A stretch of DNA of 64,000 nt from Zygaena filipendulae (lineage: Eukaryota; Arthropoda; Insecta; Lepidoptera; Zygaenidae): positions 6,448,001-6,512,000 of the forward strand of contig OU015665.1 of the NCBI GenBank assembly GCA_907165275.2, read 5' to 3'. A program made the position numbers and the translations under genes. A model generated the notes under the pieces. The model did no database searches, was not told the origin of the DNA, and saw only the letters and a list, made by a program, of their open reading frames with translations. Below, piece after piece: positions 49,501 through 57,000 of the stretch (the first letter of the stretch is position 1; every line of letters begins with the position of its first letter).

Positions 49501-50060
49501 GGAATGGGAATGGGTACTGACTTTCAAGTGAGGCTGCCGATAGACACTGTTAGGTGCTTGGCGACACATGTTCAACTTAAAGGTGATAGCTAGCCAGCTG
49601 GGCACTAGAAACGACGCTCCATAAAAGGTCAAATATGTATGAAGGCAGCAAAATAATTTTTGAGTGTTCTGGCTATAGATTAATCTAGTGGTGGCAATAA
49701 AATTTCATTGTGAAAAAACAATACCATGCGATAATTATTTTTAAATTTTGAACACATTACCTGCTGTTAACTAGGTTCTGCATTTTTATTTATACCTATC
49801 TAATATTTTTGATTCAAATCTTATGTAGACTACATGTAATAACAAAAATAAATACTAACAATCTTTTCCTTCTCTTTTTTTGGTGCATTTGCGTTCAGAT
49901 ATTTATAGTAGAGTCCGATTTCTTTCCCTTTCAGTCCAGGAGGTCGGGGCTCCCATCGCCTTTTAGCATTGTTACGATGCTTTTGATACCATTGTGAATG
50001 TGAACATTTGTTTCTGCCACTAAGATTAAAACCACTTCCACCCGGTCTTGGTTCCGACAT
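34574..50060 (-). CDS. DHX36: DEAH-box RNA/DNA helicase DHX36 (RHAU)
   Basis: G-quadruplex-resolving helicase of nucleus and cytoplasm. Twelve coding exons in transcript order: 50060-49860, 49074-48502, 47977-47808, 44890-44728, 44596-44317, 43815-43353, 42211-41981, 37011-36833, 36484-36157, 35862-35600, 34916-34733, 34652-34574. All phases agree, giving 1037 aa (human 1008). The N-terminus is Gly/Arg-rich and holds the RHAU-specific quadruplex-binding motif [19 protein letters not shown] (39-57). Helicase motifs: [10 protein letters not shown] (249-257), Ia TQPRR (281-285), II DEVH (351-354), III SAT (383-385), [23 protein letters not shown] (616-623). HA2 and OB-fold domains follow, with [13 protein letters not shown] and VHPSSV-type LHPSSVMVK. 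The C-terminus is acidic. Exon 1 ends at a less common donor (ATT|GTTAGT). Exon 7 is strikingly GC-rich. Introns are heavily loaded with transposons and one contains a 7TM gene on the other strand. Confidence 0.95.
35101..35180 (-). repeat. SINE 3' fragment
   Basis: CCCCACACTAAGCTATAAGC is the reverse complement of the 3' part of the SINE at 58701-58972 (AGCTTATAGCTTAGTGTGGG). Only the tail end is present. Confidence 0.5.
35226..35555 (+). repeat. TGACGTCA-type MITE copy
   Basis: About 330 bp, close in sequence to 38597-38923. Both TGACGTCA sites are kept (near 35351 and 35396). It lies between DHX36 exons 10 and 11. Confidence 0.8.
37036..37115 (-). repeat. MITE fragment beside a DHX36 exon
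   Basis: TGAAAATCAAAATTCTCTTT and AGTCCGTCAGTTAGATAATA match one end of the TGACGTCA-type MITE. It lies about 25 bp from the splice acceptor of exon 8 (37011), within the likely pyrimidine-tract and branch-site region. Confidence 0.65.
37262..37697 (-). repeat. MITE copy, arm 1 of a large inverted repeat
   Basis: Contains a complete TGACGTCA-type MITE (about 37372-37692) plus about 110 bp of extra sequence with GTACAGCAATAATTTTATTG and GGTCGAAACCCGTTAA. Both parts recur inverted at 38597-39012. The two arms are separated by about 900 bp. Confidence 0.75.
37789..37943 (-). repeat. GGACATAAGC-family MITE, shortened
   Basis: Minus-strand relative of 2735-2955 with GGACGCAGATATAACAATAA at one end and TGCTTATCTATGTCC at the other. 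The middle is shortened by about 70 bp. It lies inside the spacer of the large inverted repeat. Confidence 0.7.
38597..39012 (+). repeat. MITE copy, arm 2 of a large inverted repeat
   Basis: A complete TGACGTCA-type MITE (38602-38923, GGGCATGTTGACTAATTT to GTAGTCCACATCCCC) followed by the same 90-110-bp extension found in arm 1 (CGGGTTTCGACCG, CAGTTATTTTATACATAAG). It lies 350 bp upstream of the nested 7TM gene. Confidence 0.8.
39363..40277 (+). CDS. Intronless seven-transmembrane receptor-like protein
   Basis: 304-aa integral membrane protein encoded by a single exon inside DHX36 intron 7, on the opposite strand. The first 44 residues are acidic with glycosylation sites NRT (16) and NYT (20). 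Seven hydrophobic segments follow at about 46-71, 81-100, 117-142, 148-165, 171-197, 211-234 and 259-286, then a short basic tail. Segment 1 ([18 protein letters not shown]), the [15 protein letters not shown] stretch and segment 7 with its short basic tail recall class B (secretin/Mth-like) receptors. The large Cys-rich hormone-binding domain of class B is absent, and DRY and NPxxY motifs of class A are not seen. Cys123 and Cys175 could form the usual extracellular bridge. The frame has no breaks despite lying among decayed repeats. The receptor class is a guess; a lepidopteran orphan is likely. Confidence 0.75.
   Translation: MNDSLDDLEISAILDNRTSNYTELYDDFYEIYDAYEKLMKTSETCMTISLIGTVFSFVSFVPLLLTYIIFIKWRKQEHNQVLFHFVLAMLLHNAMFLHYWIEEDTFLATILQRVERYAEFLICGWMFLLVFCMRKMLIQVIITKNMYPIYVYALVYIIPLLAFVFKETHRNVVFCVYAVVIMCVNTIMYCQIIISVVTSTTRRCNARQQNIVQIVIRFVILYTLVSILTIFSLIKTITSQSFQKNMNQESEIEQDFEKIIIIYKVILYSVSLSRIPTSVCIIYCLFGNSKTREMWMKYFKLKFR
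40320..40508. repeat. Diverged repeat fragment
   Basis: CTAGCTCTCCGCCTCCGGCT followed by an AACAGCGCCATCTACCGG block and ATCGGTCCAGCCGTTTGGGA resembles a Helitron- or LINE-end piece. It has no second copy here and is assigned by style only. Confidence 0.3.
40514..40836 (-). repeat. TGACGTCA-type MITE downstream of the 7TM gene
   Basis: Complete copy from GGGGATGTTGACTACTTTTG to TTAGTCAACATGCC, opposite in direction to the copy at 38602. Both TGACGTCA sites are kept (near 40661 and 40704). With the 38597 copy it brackets the 7TM gene. Confidence 0.8.
41430..41525. repeat. Dispersed repeat shared with 30255-30350
   Basis: AACGCTTTATGGTTATGTTT, TTAGTCACTGTTTTCAAAAT and GGGAATATTGTGGTAAATAT recur in inverse orientation around 30255-30350 in the ECHDC3 intron. 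TCATACTAAAC-type flanks and the CATCAACTTAGTTTAGT block are also shared. The family is unknown. Confidence 0.55.
41730..41955 (-). repeat. Repeat split by a hairpin MITE next to DHX36 exon 7
   Basis: The outer repeat (GATGTCCATGGGCGGCGGC, TTACTTACCATCAAGTG, then CCCACCTG ... GCCCGTTTGCTC) is a common lepidopteran type also present at 49375-49620. A hairpin MITE (41813-41939) interrupts it between CCACCTG and TGCCCGTTT. The outer repeat stops about 25 bp from the exon 7 splice donor. Confidence 0.65.
42238..43020. mobile_element. Retroposon split by a Helitron-like element
   Basis: 42238-42335 and 42939-43020 are the two halves of the retroposon family seen at 25264-25634 (GTCAGTTTTATTTCTTTG and CAGAAGTCCCGGTAAG; then ATAACTTCAGAAGAAGAAAT and TGGCTGTATGGA). 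Between them is a plus-strand Helitron-like element (about 42336-42938) ending TCAGCTAG. Its middle holds three tandem versions of a unit with GAAAATTCTTTCACTTATA. The order of insertion is therefore visible. Confidence 0.75.
44025..44210 (+). mobile_element. Helitron-like element
   Basis: Plus-strand copy in the DHX36 intron between exons 5 and 6, from AAAGAGGTAAAGTTTGTGAG to AACAACTAG before T, with TTCCCGCGGGAACTC and the CGAAACCGCGGG stem. Confidence 0.6.
45230..47160. other. Unclassified element with recurring CTCGAG motif
   Basis: This block, in the DHX36 intron between exons 3 and 4, differs from its surroundings. Variants of CTCGAGCGCGTCAGAT occur at 45764, 45896 and 46023 in one direction and at 46707, 46852, 46981 and 47128 in the other. 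The left third is GC-balanced and promoter-like, with TTCAGAGCAGTTATAG near 45,425 and repeated GTGTCGTATCA. It leads into a 111-codon ORF. No inverted ends, LTR pair or transposase was found. Confidence 0.5.
45590..45925 (+). CDS. ORF with signal-peptide-like start, unknown
   Basis: 111 codons starting [20 protein letters not shown], a convincing signal-peptide or membrane-anchor shape ending near VAQ. The body is basic (pI clearly high) with two related stretches, KARQMNIRG and RARQIKIW, which are the coding form of the CTCGAGCGCGTCAGAT-type motif. The stop TAA overlaps a good splice donor (ATATG|GTAAGT). It may be a gene carried by the surrounding repeat or a chance frame. No family is recognised. 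Confidence 0.3.
   Translation: MAVLSITMLVQLLIIVLCSFYKCVAQLIVSVIPLSYVRSISPFSYSTDRQEGICGLAKARQMNIRGVPCTMLSTSTKYRPSTLVGASRITDQISKKKSITRNTRARQIKIW
47280..47727 (+). mobile_element. PIF/Harbinger-type remnant with MADF start
   Basis: The ends GCTACGGCCACAT and ATATGTAGCCATAGC are imperfect inverted repeats. At 47472-47528 an ATG opens [18 protein letters not shown] before a stop. The first 12 residues are typical of the opening of MADF-domain proteins encoded by PIF/Harbinger transposons. The rest of that gene and the transposase are deleted. It sits directly downstream of DHX36 exon 3. Confidence 0.6.
48095..48322 (+). mobile_element. Helitron-like element
   Basis: Plus-strand copy in the DHX36 intron between exons 2 and 3, from AAACTAATATTATTATTTTG to GGGGACAGCTAG, with the TTCCATGGGAACTGTGAAAT block and GGGTGAAACCTCGGGG stem. 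Confidence 0.6.
49375..49620 (+). repeat. Dispersed repeat, CACCTGATGGTAAGTGA type
   Basis: GGGGCAAATGGGCAGGTGGA, CACCTGATGGTAAGTGA and CCATGGACATCTGCAAC belong to a very common repeat of lepidopteran genomes, also present inverted at 41730-41955. It lies in DHX36 intron 1. The 91-codon frame on the minus strand is an artefact. Confidence 0.6.
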
Positions 50061-50280
50061 CGGTGCTTTGCGAAAAATACAAAAAACGCTGTACTAGACC
50101 TATGTCTTAAGATCACTGTTTTACCGTTGCTGAAAGCTGAATTAAATTCTCCAGTCCTTTGAGTTCAGCTTCAGATCTTCTAACTGGGTTAGCACTTAGC
50201 ACCACAAACCACAAATTAACTACAAACTTTAGAATATCCACAAACTAGATCAATTAATGAATGTCTTTGATAAAGATAGG

Positions 50281-50383
50281 AGTCCCTGTATTGTACAGCA
50301 CCGGAAAAGGCGACACCGGAATGCACGACATGAGATTGTACGACACCGGAATGTACAGCACCGGAATTGGCGACACCGGATTT
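50281..50383 (+). repeat. Minisatellite, GACACCGGAATGTAC unit, left copy
   Basis: About seven units of roughly 15 bp alternating GACACCGGAAT and CAGCACCGGAAT. The unit length is a multiple of three, so it reads as D-T-G-M / Y-S-T-G steps in an otherwise unconvincing 62-codon frame. An inverted copy lies at 51285-51385. The left copy starts 220 bp upstream of the DHX36 start codon. Confidence 0.75.
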
Positions 50384-51284
50384 CATGGCCTAGCCGACTT
50401 CGTGCTCCGTTTAGTAGTATTCAATACAATGCAGGTAGTAGGTAGTTAGTAGTTACTGTCTCTAAATCTGATGGAAATTCAAATAACAAGTCCAAGTGTA
50501 ATATTTAGTAACGTAATTATTATTTTTCACTTTAATGAATTGTTACAACTTGTTATATTCTTTTTTTTGCATAATATATCGAAACTTCGTGGTCACACCT
50601 AAGAATTAATCGAATAAATGTCACCTTATTTTATCTTTAGCGCATCGCCGGCCGCTACCGCGGCACGCTCGCTACGCTCGCTCGGCTCGCGAGACCTGGT
50701 CATCAGTAAGAACCTAACCTAATAAAGAATGTCGGGTATACTACTTTGAAATATGTTCATGATGTGGCCTTGATAGTAATGTTCTCATTACTTTTTACTT
50801 ATTTCAATAAATAGCTTATAGTGGCATCATCGTCACACTAGTACCTACTATAGGATAGGTGTAGGAAAGGTGACGTAAATCAGGCGAAGCTAACCGCTCG
50901 CCAGTCGCTTCCCGTTCGCTAGATAATACAGTTTTGGTTCTTTCTTTTCGTAACTTTTATAATCTGTACAATCTGTATAGGGCACATAGCTCGTGGAAAT
51001 AATAATTATAAGGTGTAAACTAAGGGACCAGATTTAGTGTATTGTACTCTAAGTCTATACAGTAAAATATATAGAGTGGTCCGTTGTTTGATTATCCTGC
51101 CTATAGACTGTAACATAATAACGTAATGGGCATAAACACTAACATGAAACCTAATAATCATCACCAAAAAATCTAACATAAAATATATGTGCCGTATTTG
51201 ACAATAACTTGACCCAGTATTTAGGTAAGTAACGTAAACGAGCACAAAGAAAGGAGGCGTGATTTCATCGACCAATAGGAGCGG

Positions 51285-51385
51285 TGTCACCAATTCCGGT
51301 GCTGTACATTCCGGTGTCGTACAATCCAGTGTCGCGCATTCCAGTGCTGTACATTCCAGTGTCGTACATTATCGTGTTGTGAATT
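51285..51385 (-). repeat. Minisatellite, inverted right copy
   Basis: TTCCGGTGCTGTACATTCCG and following units are the reverse complement of the array at 50281-50383. The two share an exact stretch of more than 30 bp, then units with CCAGTG instead of CCGGTG. Confidence 0.75.
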
Positions 51386-51439
51386 CCTGGTTCCCAAAGA
51401 TAGGACGTAGACGGAGAATAGATAGACCCTCATACGGGA

Positions 51440-51507
51440 TTTACACTCGCGCCTCGTTCCTCGCCTCGTGGTTCGTCTTGTGGCCAGGTACGAGGCGCGA
51501 GTGTAAA
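51440..51507. repeat. GC-rich 68-bp foldback, TTTACACTCGCG ends
   Basis: TTTACACTCGCGCCTCGT (51440-51457) and its perfect complement at 51490-51507 close a 32-nt loop. The same end sequence recurs near 53430, 53555 and 53740. From here to about 51720 the DNA stays GC-rich without a recognisable gene. Confidence 0.7.
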
Positions 51508-52319
51508 CGCTGTTTTATCGGCGTTTATGCTACGTTCACACGCGCGCCGTGCAGCCCGGCGGGCTGCCTGGCGGGCTGCGCGGCATGCAGCCCGTCCCGG
51601 GCCGGCGGACATTCAAGCTGTTTACGTGCTAGCGTTGCGTGCGTGCAAGCTCGTGCGTGCGACCGCGACCGCACGATCGATGGAAAAGAGACAAAAGAGC
51701 TGCGGCCTGCAGTGCGTTCAGTTCAGTTGTCTTTGAGCTAGCAACAAGGGAGGATGTCGAAGTGTTAGCGGCAACAAGACGACTTTGCTTACTGAGCTTT
51801 TACTACTACTCGATTAATTTTAATAAATGAAATCCTTACTTATTATTCTAAAAATCTTTATATTATAAAGTTTGTATGGATTGTATGGATGTTTGTTACG
51901 TTTTCACGCAAAAACTACTGAATGGATTTCAAATTTACAATATTTGAAACAATATTTGAAACTTTACAATAAAACAGCTATAAAAATATCAAAAAATAAT
52001 AATAATAGCTATAGATTCCTATTATCATATTATATATCTACTGTCTGCTATCTGCTCTATAGGATTTTTTACCAAGCTTGGCTAATAATTATTGTATTAA
52101 TATTGCGCCATCTATGTATTGCTAACAAAAGTTTTTTGAAATTTGAACTGTCCTGTGCCTGTATGTGCGTGATACAGGTTCTCGACGATTAAAATTTCAT
52201 TTATTCCTGAAATAATCAAGAGATGTCGTTAACCATTATTTTGTAAACGTCGAAAATTAAATGCATGTATAGGCTAATATTTTGATCTTGCTTCAAGTAG
52301 AAGTAATTCAGAATAACAG

Positions 52320-52400
52320 ATAGGGTACTTTTTATCCCGGAATTCCCGCAGGATCTTTGAAATTAACGCGGATGACACCGCGGGGACACGCTAGAATATA
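52320..52400 (+). repeat. Helitron-like 3' fragment
   Basis: TTATCCCGGAATTCCCGCAG, a GATGACACCGCGGGG stem and CACGCTAG form a 3' end only. Confidence 0.5.
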
Positions 52401-52584
52401 ATAGCTAGTAAAATAAATAAATAAAATAAATAATTAAACTTTAAATAAATAATTTAAAAAAATAAAATAAATAAAATTGTCAATATCATCTTCTTCTGCG
52501 CCTGGTGTCATCGACTGTTTTTTGCGCAGGAGATGCTGTCGAAAGGTTTATTGTTTAGTGCGGTTGGAGGTCTACATATCTATC

Positions 52585-53223
52585 TATAAAAGATAGAAAG
52601 AATCCGCGATTCTGTACATTGAATATTTTTAAAAAAACTGACAGGGGACGGAACGGAGCGGACGGACGGGGGGGGGAAGAGTAACCAAGCACAAAAAAAG
52701 GGTTTTTAAAAATCTTTTCTGTCTTTCTGTCTGTTCACGATAATCTCCGAATCTACTGAACGGATTGTCATGCGGTTTAGGATTAAGCTTAACCTGGAGT
52801 TACATAGGCTTTGTTTCATTGAAATCGGATGTCGGTAAAAGAAGTTGTTGTATAAAAAGAAGTTGTTGTATAGAAACTTTTCGCGCGGGTGAAACCGCGG
52901 GGCACAGCTAGTACTAATATAATAAAAGAGTAGAATCCGCGATTCTGTACATTGAATATTTTTAACAAAAATTGACAGGGGACGATAAACGAAGAGTAAC
53001 CAACTATAAAAAAAGGGGTTTTAAAAAATCTTTTCTGTCTGTCTGTCTCTCAGTTCGGGATAATCTCTGAATCTACTGAACGGATTGTCATGCGGTTTTC
53101 GCAGGTAGATTAAGCTTAGCCTGGATCACATATAGGCTTTGTTTCATTCAAATCGGATGTCAAGAAAAAAAAAGTTGTTACATAAAAACTTTTCACGCGG
53201 GTGAAACCGCGGGGCACAGCTAG
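52585..53223 (+). mobile_element. Two tandem Helitron-like elements
   Basis: Two plus-strand copies joined end to end: 52585-52911 and 52912-53223. Each begins near AGAATCCGCGATTCTGTACA, has GATAATCTC.GAATCTACTGA and GTCATGCGGTTT blocks, and ends GGGTGAAACCGCGGGGCACAGCTAG. The second starts TACTAATATAATAAAAGAGT directly after the first CTAG. Confidence 0.75.
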
Positions 53224-53410
53224 TTTCTTAATAAAATCTAGTCCATATAACGTTTACTTTTTGGTTATTTTTGTGGACTCTATGTTTGGGATCCCAAATT
53301 ATCGGTTTCTTTTAAAATAATTCTAGAAACCAAAACGTTTCTTGTTGCAAGTTACAACCAATCCAATTATGCAGTTTAAAAGCACACAACCATCGCGGCC
53401 CAAAGTTGAA

Positions 53411-53760
53411 ACCCGACTGAAGCGAGAACGCGAGTGTAAACACCACGCTCGCTTTGACGCGAGGTCCTTTGACTCGTGACCAAAAAACCGCTCCGGAAGC
53501 GAGCGGTGCGAGTGACGAGGCGAACCACGCGGCGAGCCCCTAGCGCCTGTTCACACTCGCGCCTCGTCCCTCGCCCCGCGCCCCTTGCTCCTTTTTCGTC
53601 CCTTTGACTCGTGACAAAAAAGCCGCTCCGGGGGACGCGAGCGGCACGAGCGACGAGGCGAACCACGCGGCGAGCGACGAAGCGCGAATGTAAACAGTCG
53701 CTCGGGGCTCGCCGCGTGGTTCGCCTCGTTGCTCGTACGCGAGTGTAAATGACGCTTCAG
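53411..53760. repeat. GC-rich repeat block with direct and inverted units
   Basis: A unit with TTTGACTCGTGAC, CCGCTCCGG and CGAGGCGAACCACGCGGCGA occurs at 53468-53537 and again at 53602-53674. Its reverse complement (GCTCGCCGCGTGGTTCGCCT) lies at 53705-53729, and CGAGTGTAAA/TTCACACTCGCGCC ends recur. It is about 240 bp upstream of the GALNT start codon. The 96-codon minus-strand frame here is an artefact. Confidence 0.7.
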
Positions 53761-54003
53761 AACAATTAGAATTGAGATTAGAATCCTCAGAATCTGAGAT
53801 AGATTATAGAATCACACTCATGACTCAGAACTCAGAAGAATTCTTCTGAGGAATCACCACAAATTAACTAGACTTATGTCTGGAATCACAAATTAATTAG
53901 CCTAGAATGTCTTTGACTTTGACAGTTGCTTTAGTTGTCATTTTTTTTTTTAAATAATTTAACGGCCCTGGGTACGCGCCCTTTGGAGGTTGTCATTTTT
54001 GAT

Positions 54004-57000
54004 ATGACAGGGTTGCCAGAGGAAAAGTGGAAATCTCAGGTGGAAATACACCAAAATATGATGATCGAAATCACCAGAGGGACCCAATTCTCGCCTCCTT
54101 CAAAAAAATCTCGTACTCAAGTAAGTCCCGGTGAAGCATCGAAATGCATCTCAGTTTCACCGATGTATTACAATATAAATAACTTCTGAAAAGAAAAACA
54201 AACGAACTGGCTGTATGAACGTAGCTTCCTTTGCCTTCCCCATAAAAGGTAAAAAAAACAATAATAATAATAATAATAGAATAAATATATAAAAATGCAG
54301 AACTGCAGAAGGACTTTTGGCGGGATTTTTGCAGACAGCAGGGCCGGAAGTCAGTTTTATTTCTTTGTCGAAATGCATCTCACCACTGCATTTCGATGTA
54401 AATAACTTCTGAAGAAGAAATTACTACTGCCTTGGCTGTATGGACACTATAAACATAGCTTCCTTTGCCTTCCCTATTGGAGTAAATTTAAAAAAAAATA
54501 TGCAAAAATATTCAACATTTATTTTGAACTTTGGTTTATTAATTTCTTTTCTGACTGAAAAGTGGTAAAATCAGTACCTATTAAAGCTTTAAAATTACAA
54601 TTTGTTTTGTACAATTATATTTAAGAGAGAGAGAGAGAGTCAGAATTATATTAAAGCACATTCACAATAGCACATCACTTCTGAAAAGTTTAAAGTAACA
54701 ATAAGTTTAAAATTATTTAACATATTAATAACATGGCTTTAAAATCCGTAAGTTACTTATTCTATTGCCATAAGCATTAAGAGACTACTAGTTCATACGC
54801 ACCTAAATATAATTTTCTCAGAAGACTACATAGGTAGGTACTTAGTGTGTACCTAAGTTTATTATATTATATCTTTTTACTGTTTTTCAGGAGTGTTGGT
54901 CCACCATATGTAGAGGACGTAAAAAAAGGACTATATCTCTAATAATTATATTGTTACTTTTAATAAATGCTATGTTTTATGTCAGTTTGGAATTGTACAA
55001 TACTGTTAATAGGAGAAACAAACAACCATGGTTTAAAAGGTATTCTTTAAACATTTTATTTTCTACTGCTGGTACAAGCCTTTTACACAAAAAGGGGCTC
55101 TTATCAGTTGTCCCTGCCCCCAGTGATAAATGTGAAATTGGATATATTATTATTATTTATTTATAAGTTACACCAACATAGTAAACAATAACACTTACAA
55201 AAAAATTTGCATCAAATAATAGGCTAACCACCACACTCAGAGTCGACTTTAATGATTACTTAGTTAAGTATAAGATAAGATACTTACTTTTCTTAGTTAG
55301 GTATAAATAGACATAGCTAAGCAATAGTGTGTTAACCCACACTGGAGAAATTTTGAGTAAATCGTGTTTTAAAATTATAGTGCCATTTTCTGTCAACATT
55401 TTTTATGTTCAATATTTAGTTACATACTTAAACAATGTAATAAGGTAAACACATAATTAAAGAATGTTCCCTAACTCTTAATAAATCGTTCTGAACAGGT
55501 AACTTAATATTATTATTATTAACATGTTATTGCTTATCTGCGTCCAAATAAGATACTCACTTAATAAATTAAATGCCAATTAACATTAATTTATTAAACT
55601 TGTCTGATTGCAGCAGTTTTGTTTCAAAAATCTATACTTAACTATGTAATCATTAAAGTCAACTCTGAGTGTGGCCATTAGTGTCACATTGTAAGTAATA
55701 AGATTTTCTTTTGTTCACTGTTGGGTTGGGAACATTGTGGCAGGGACAACCTAGTATGACTGACTGAGAACCTTGTCCTAAAATTTTTAAAATAGAGATT
55801 ATTTAAACTGTAATCAACGTTTTTCTTATCTGTGAATTTTGGAAATTACATATGACATGTTGCTCTGGTTTGTAAGATTTATATAAGGATTAGCTGTCCC
55901 CTGCGATTTCATCCGCGGTAATTTCGGAGTTCCCGCGGAAATTCCGGGATAAAAACTATCCTATCTTTTAAGTTGGACCATATTATAAATGGTTACAAAA
56001 TTTTATCAAAATCCGTTCAGTAGTTTCGGAGTCCATCGCGGACAAACAACGTGAGACACGATTTATAATTAAGATATACAACTGTCATACTAAACCCTTC
56101 AGTGGTATATTTAGGCATGATTGAGTTGTATATCCAAATATCCAAACAACAAAACTTTCACAGTAGGATTCAAATCAGTTAATTTGATATAGTAGAAGGA
56201 TACATATATTTTTTATTTGCCATTTTTCTCCAATCTACTGTACTGTACTCAAACTTATAAAATTTTGATTATATTATCAATTATCTATTTCTTTTTTAAA
56301 ATAATATTTCAAATGTGCAAACACACAAAAACTACAGTTTTTTTTTAATTTTAATACACAAATAATGTATCTTTGAAGTATTTCAATACTGATGTAGAGC
56401 AAGTATATTTTGTTAAATTTTTTTTTTCTTCTATCTGTTGTATGTTGCTGGTTTCTAATATTTACTGTATGTTTGTAGCTTGCATTTTGACAAAAACTCT
56501 TATGTGGATAAGAGTGGTATGCGAGTTGTGGTTGGACATTACATAGGAGGTAATAATGGAGGAAATTTATCAGATGGTAAGTTTATATATAGTATTCTGC
56601 CGCTCACTGTGCGGTTTCAAATCAGTTTTCGAATTCCCATCGGAACTCTTTGAGTTCAGAATTTATCCTATTCAGAATTTGAACTTTTGTCCTATTCTTC
56701 ATCATCATATCAGCCGTACCTAAAACGTTCCCTGTTGGAAATCGGCCTCCCTTAAGGCTCGTCACAACAACCAGTCCTGCGTTTCACGCATCCAATGGCG
56801 TGCCGCGACCTTCACCAAGTCGTGCATCACTGATTATGTATCTTGGGTATATAGTATATTAATGAGTTTTAACTACTTTTTAACAATATATATTTCTTTC
56901 TAACATAGCTAATCCTGACTTATCATTTTCCAGAGGTGATAAACAGCAATAATTACGCACCAGTAGAAGGTGCTGGAGAGTATGGTCGGCCGGTCCAGTT

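Noticed and set aside
50281..50383. CRISPR-like array
   Set aside because: Units of about 15 bp are contiguous with no unique spacers, and the genome is eukaryotic; it is a minisatellite.
51259..51741. 160-codon plus-strand ORF
   Set aside because: It covers the inverted minisatellite and the GC-rich foldback; the composition is repeat-driven with no protein family signal.
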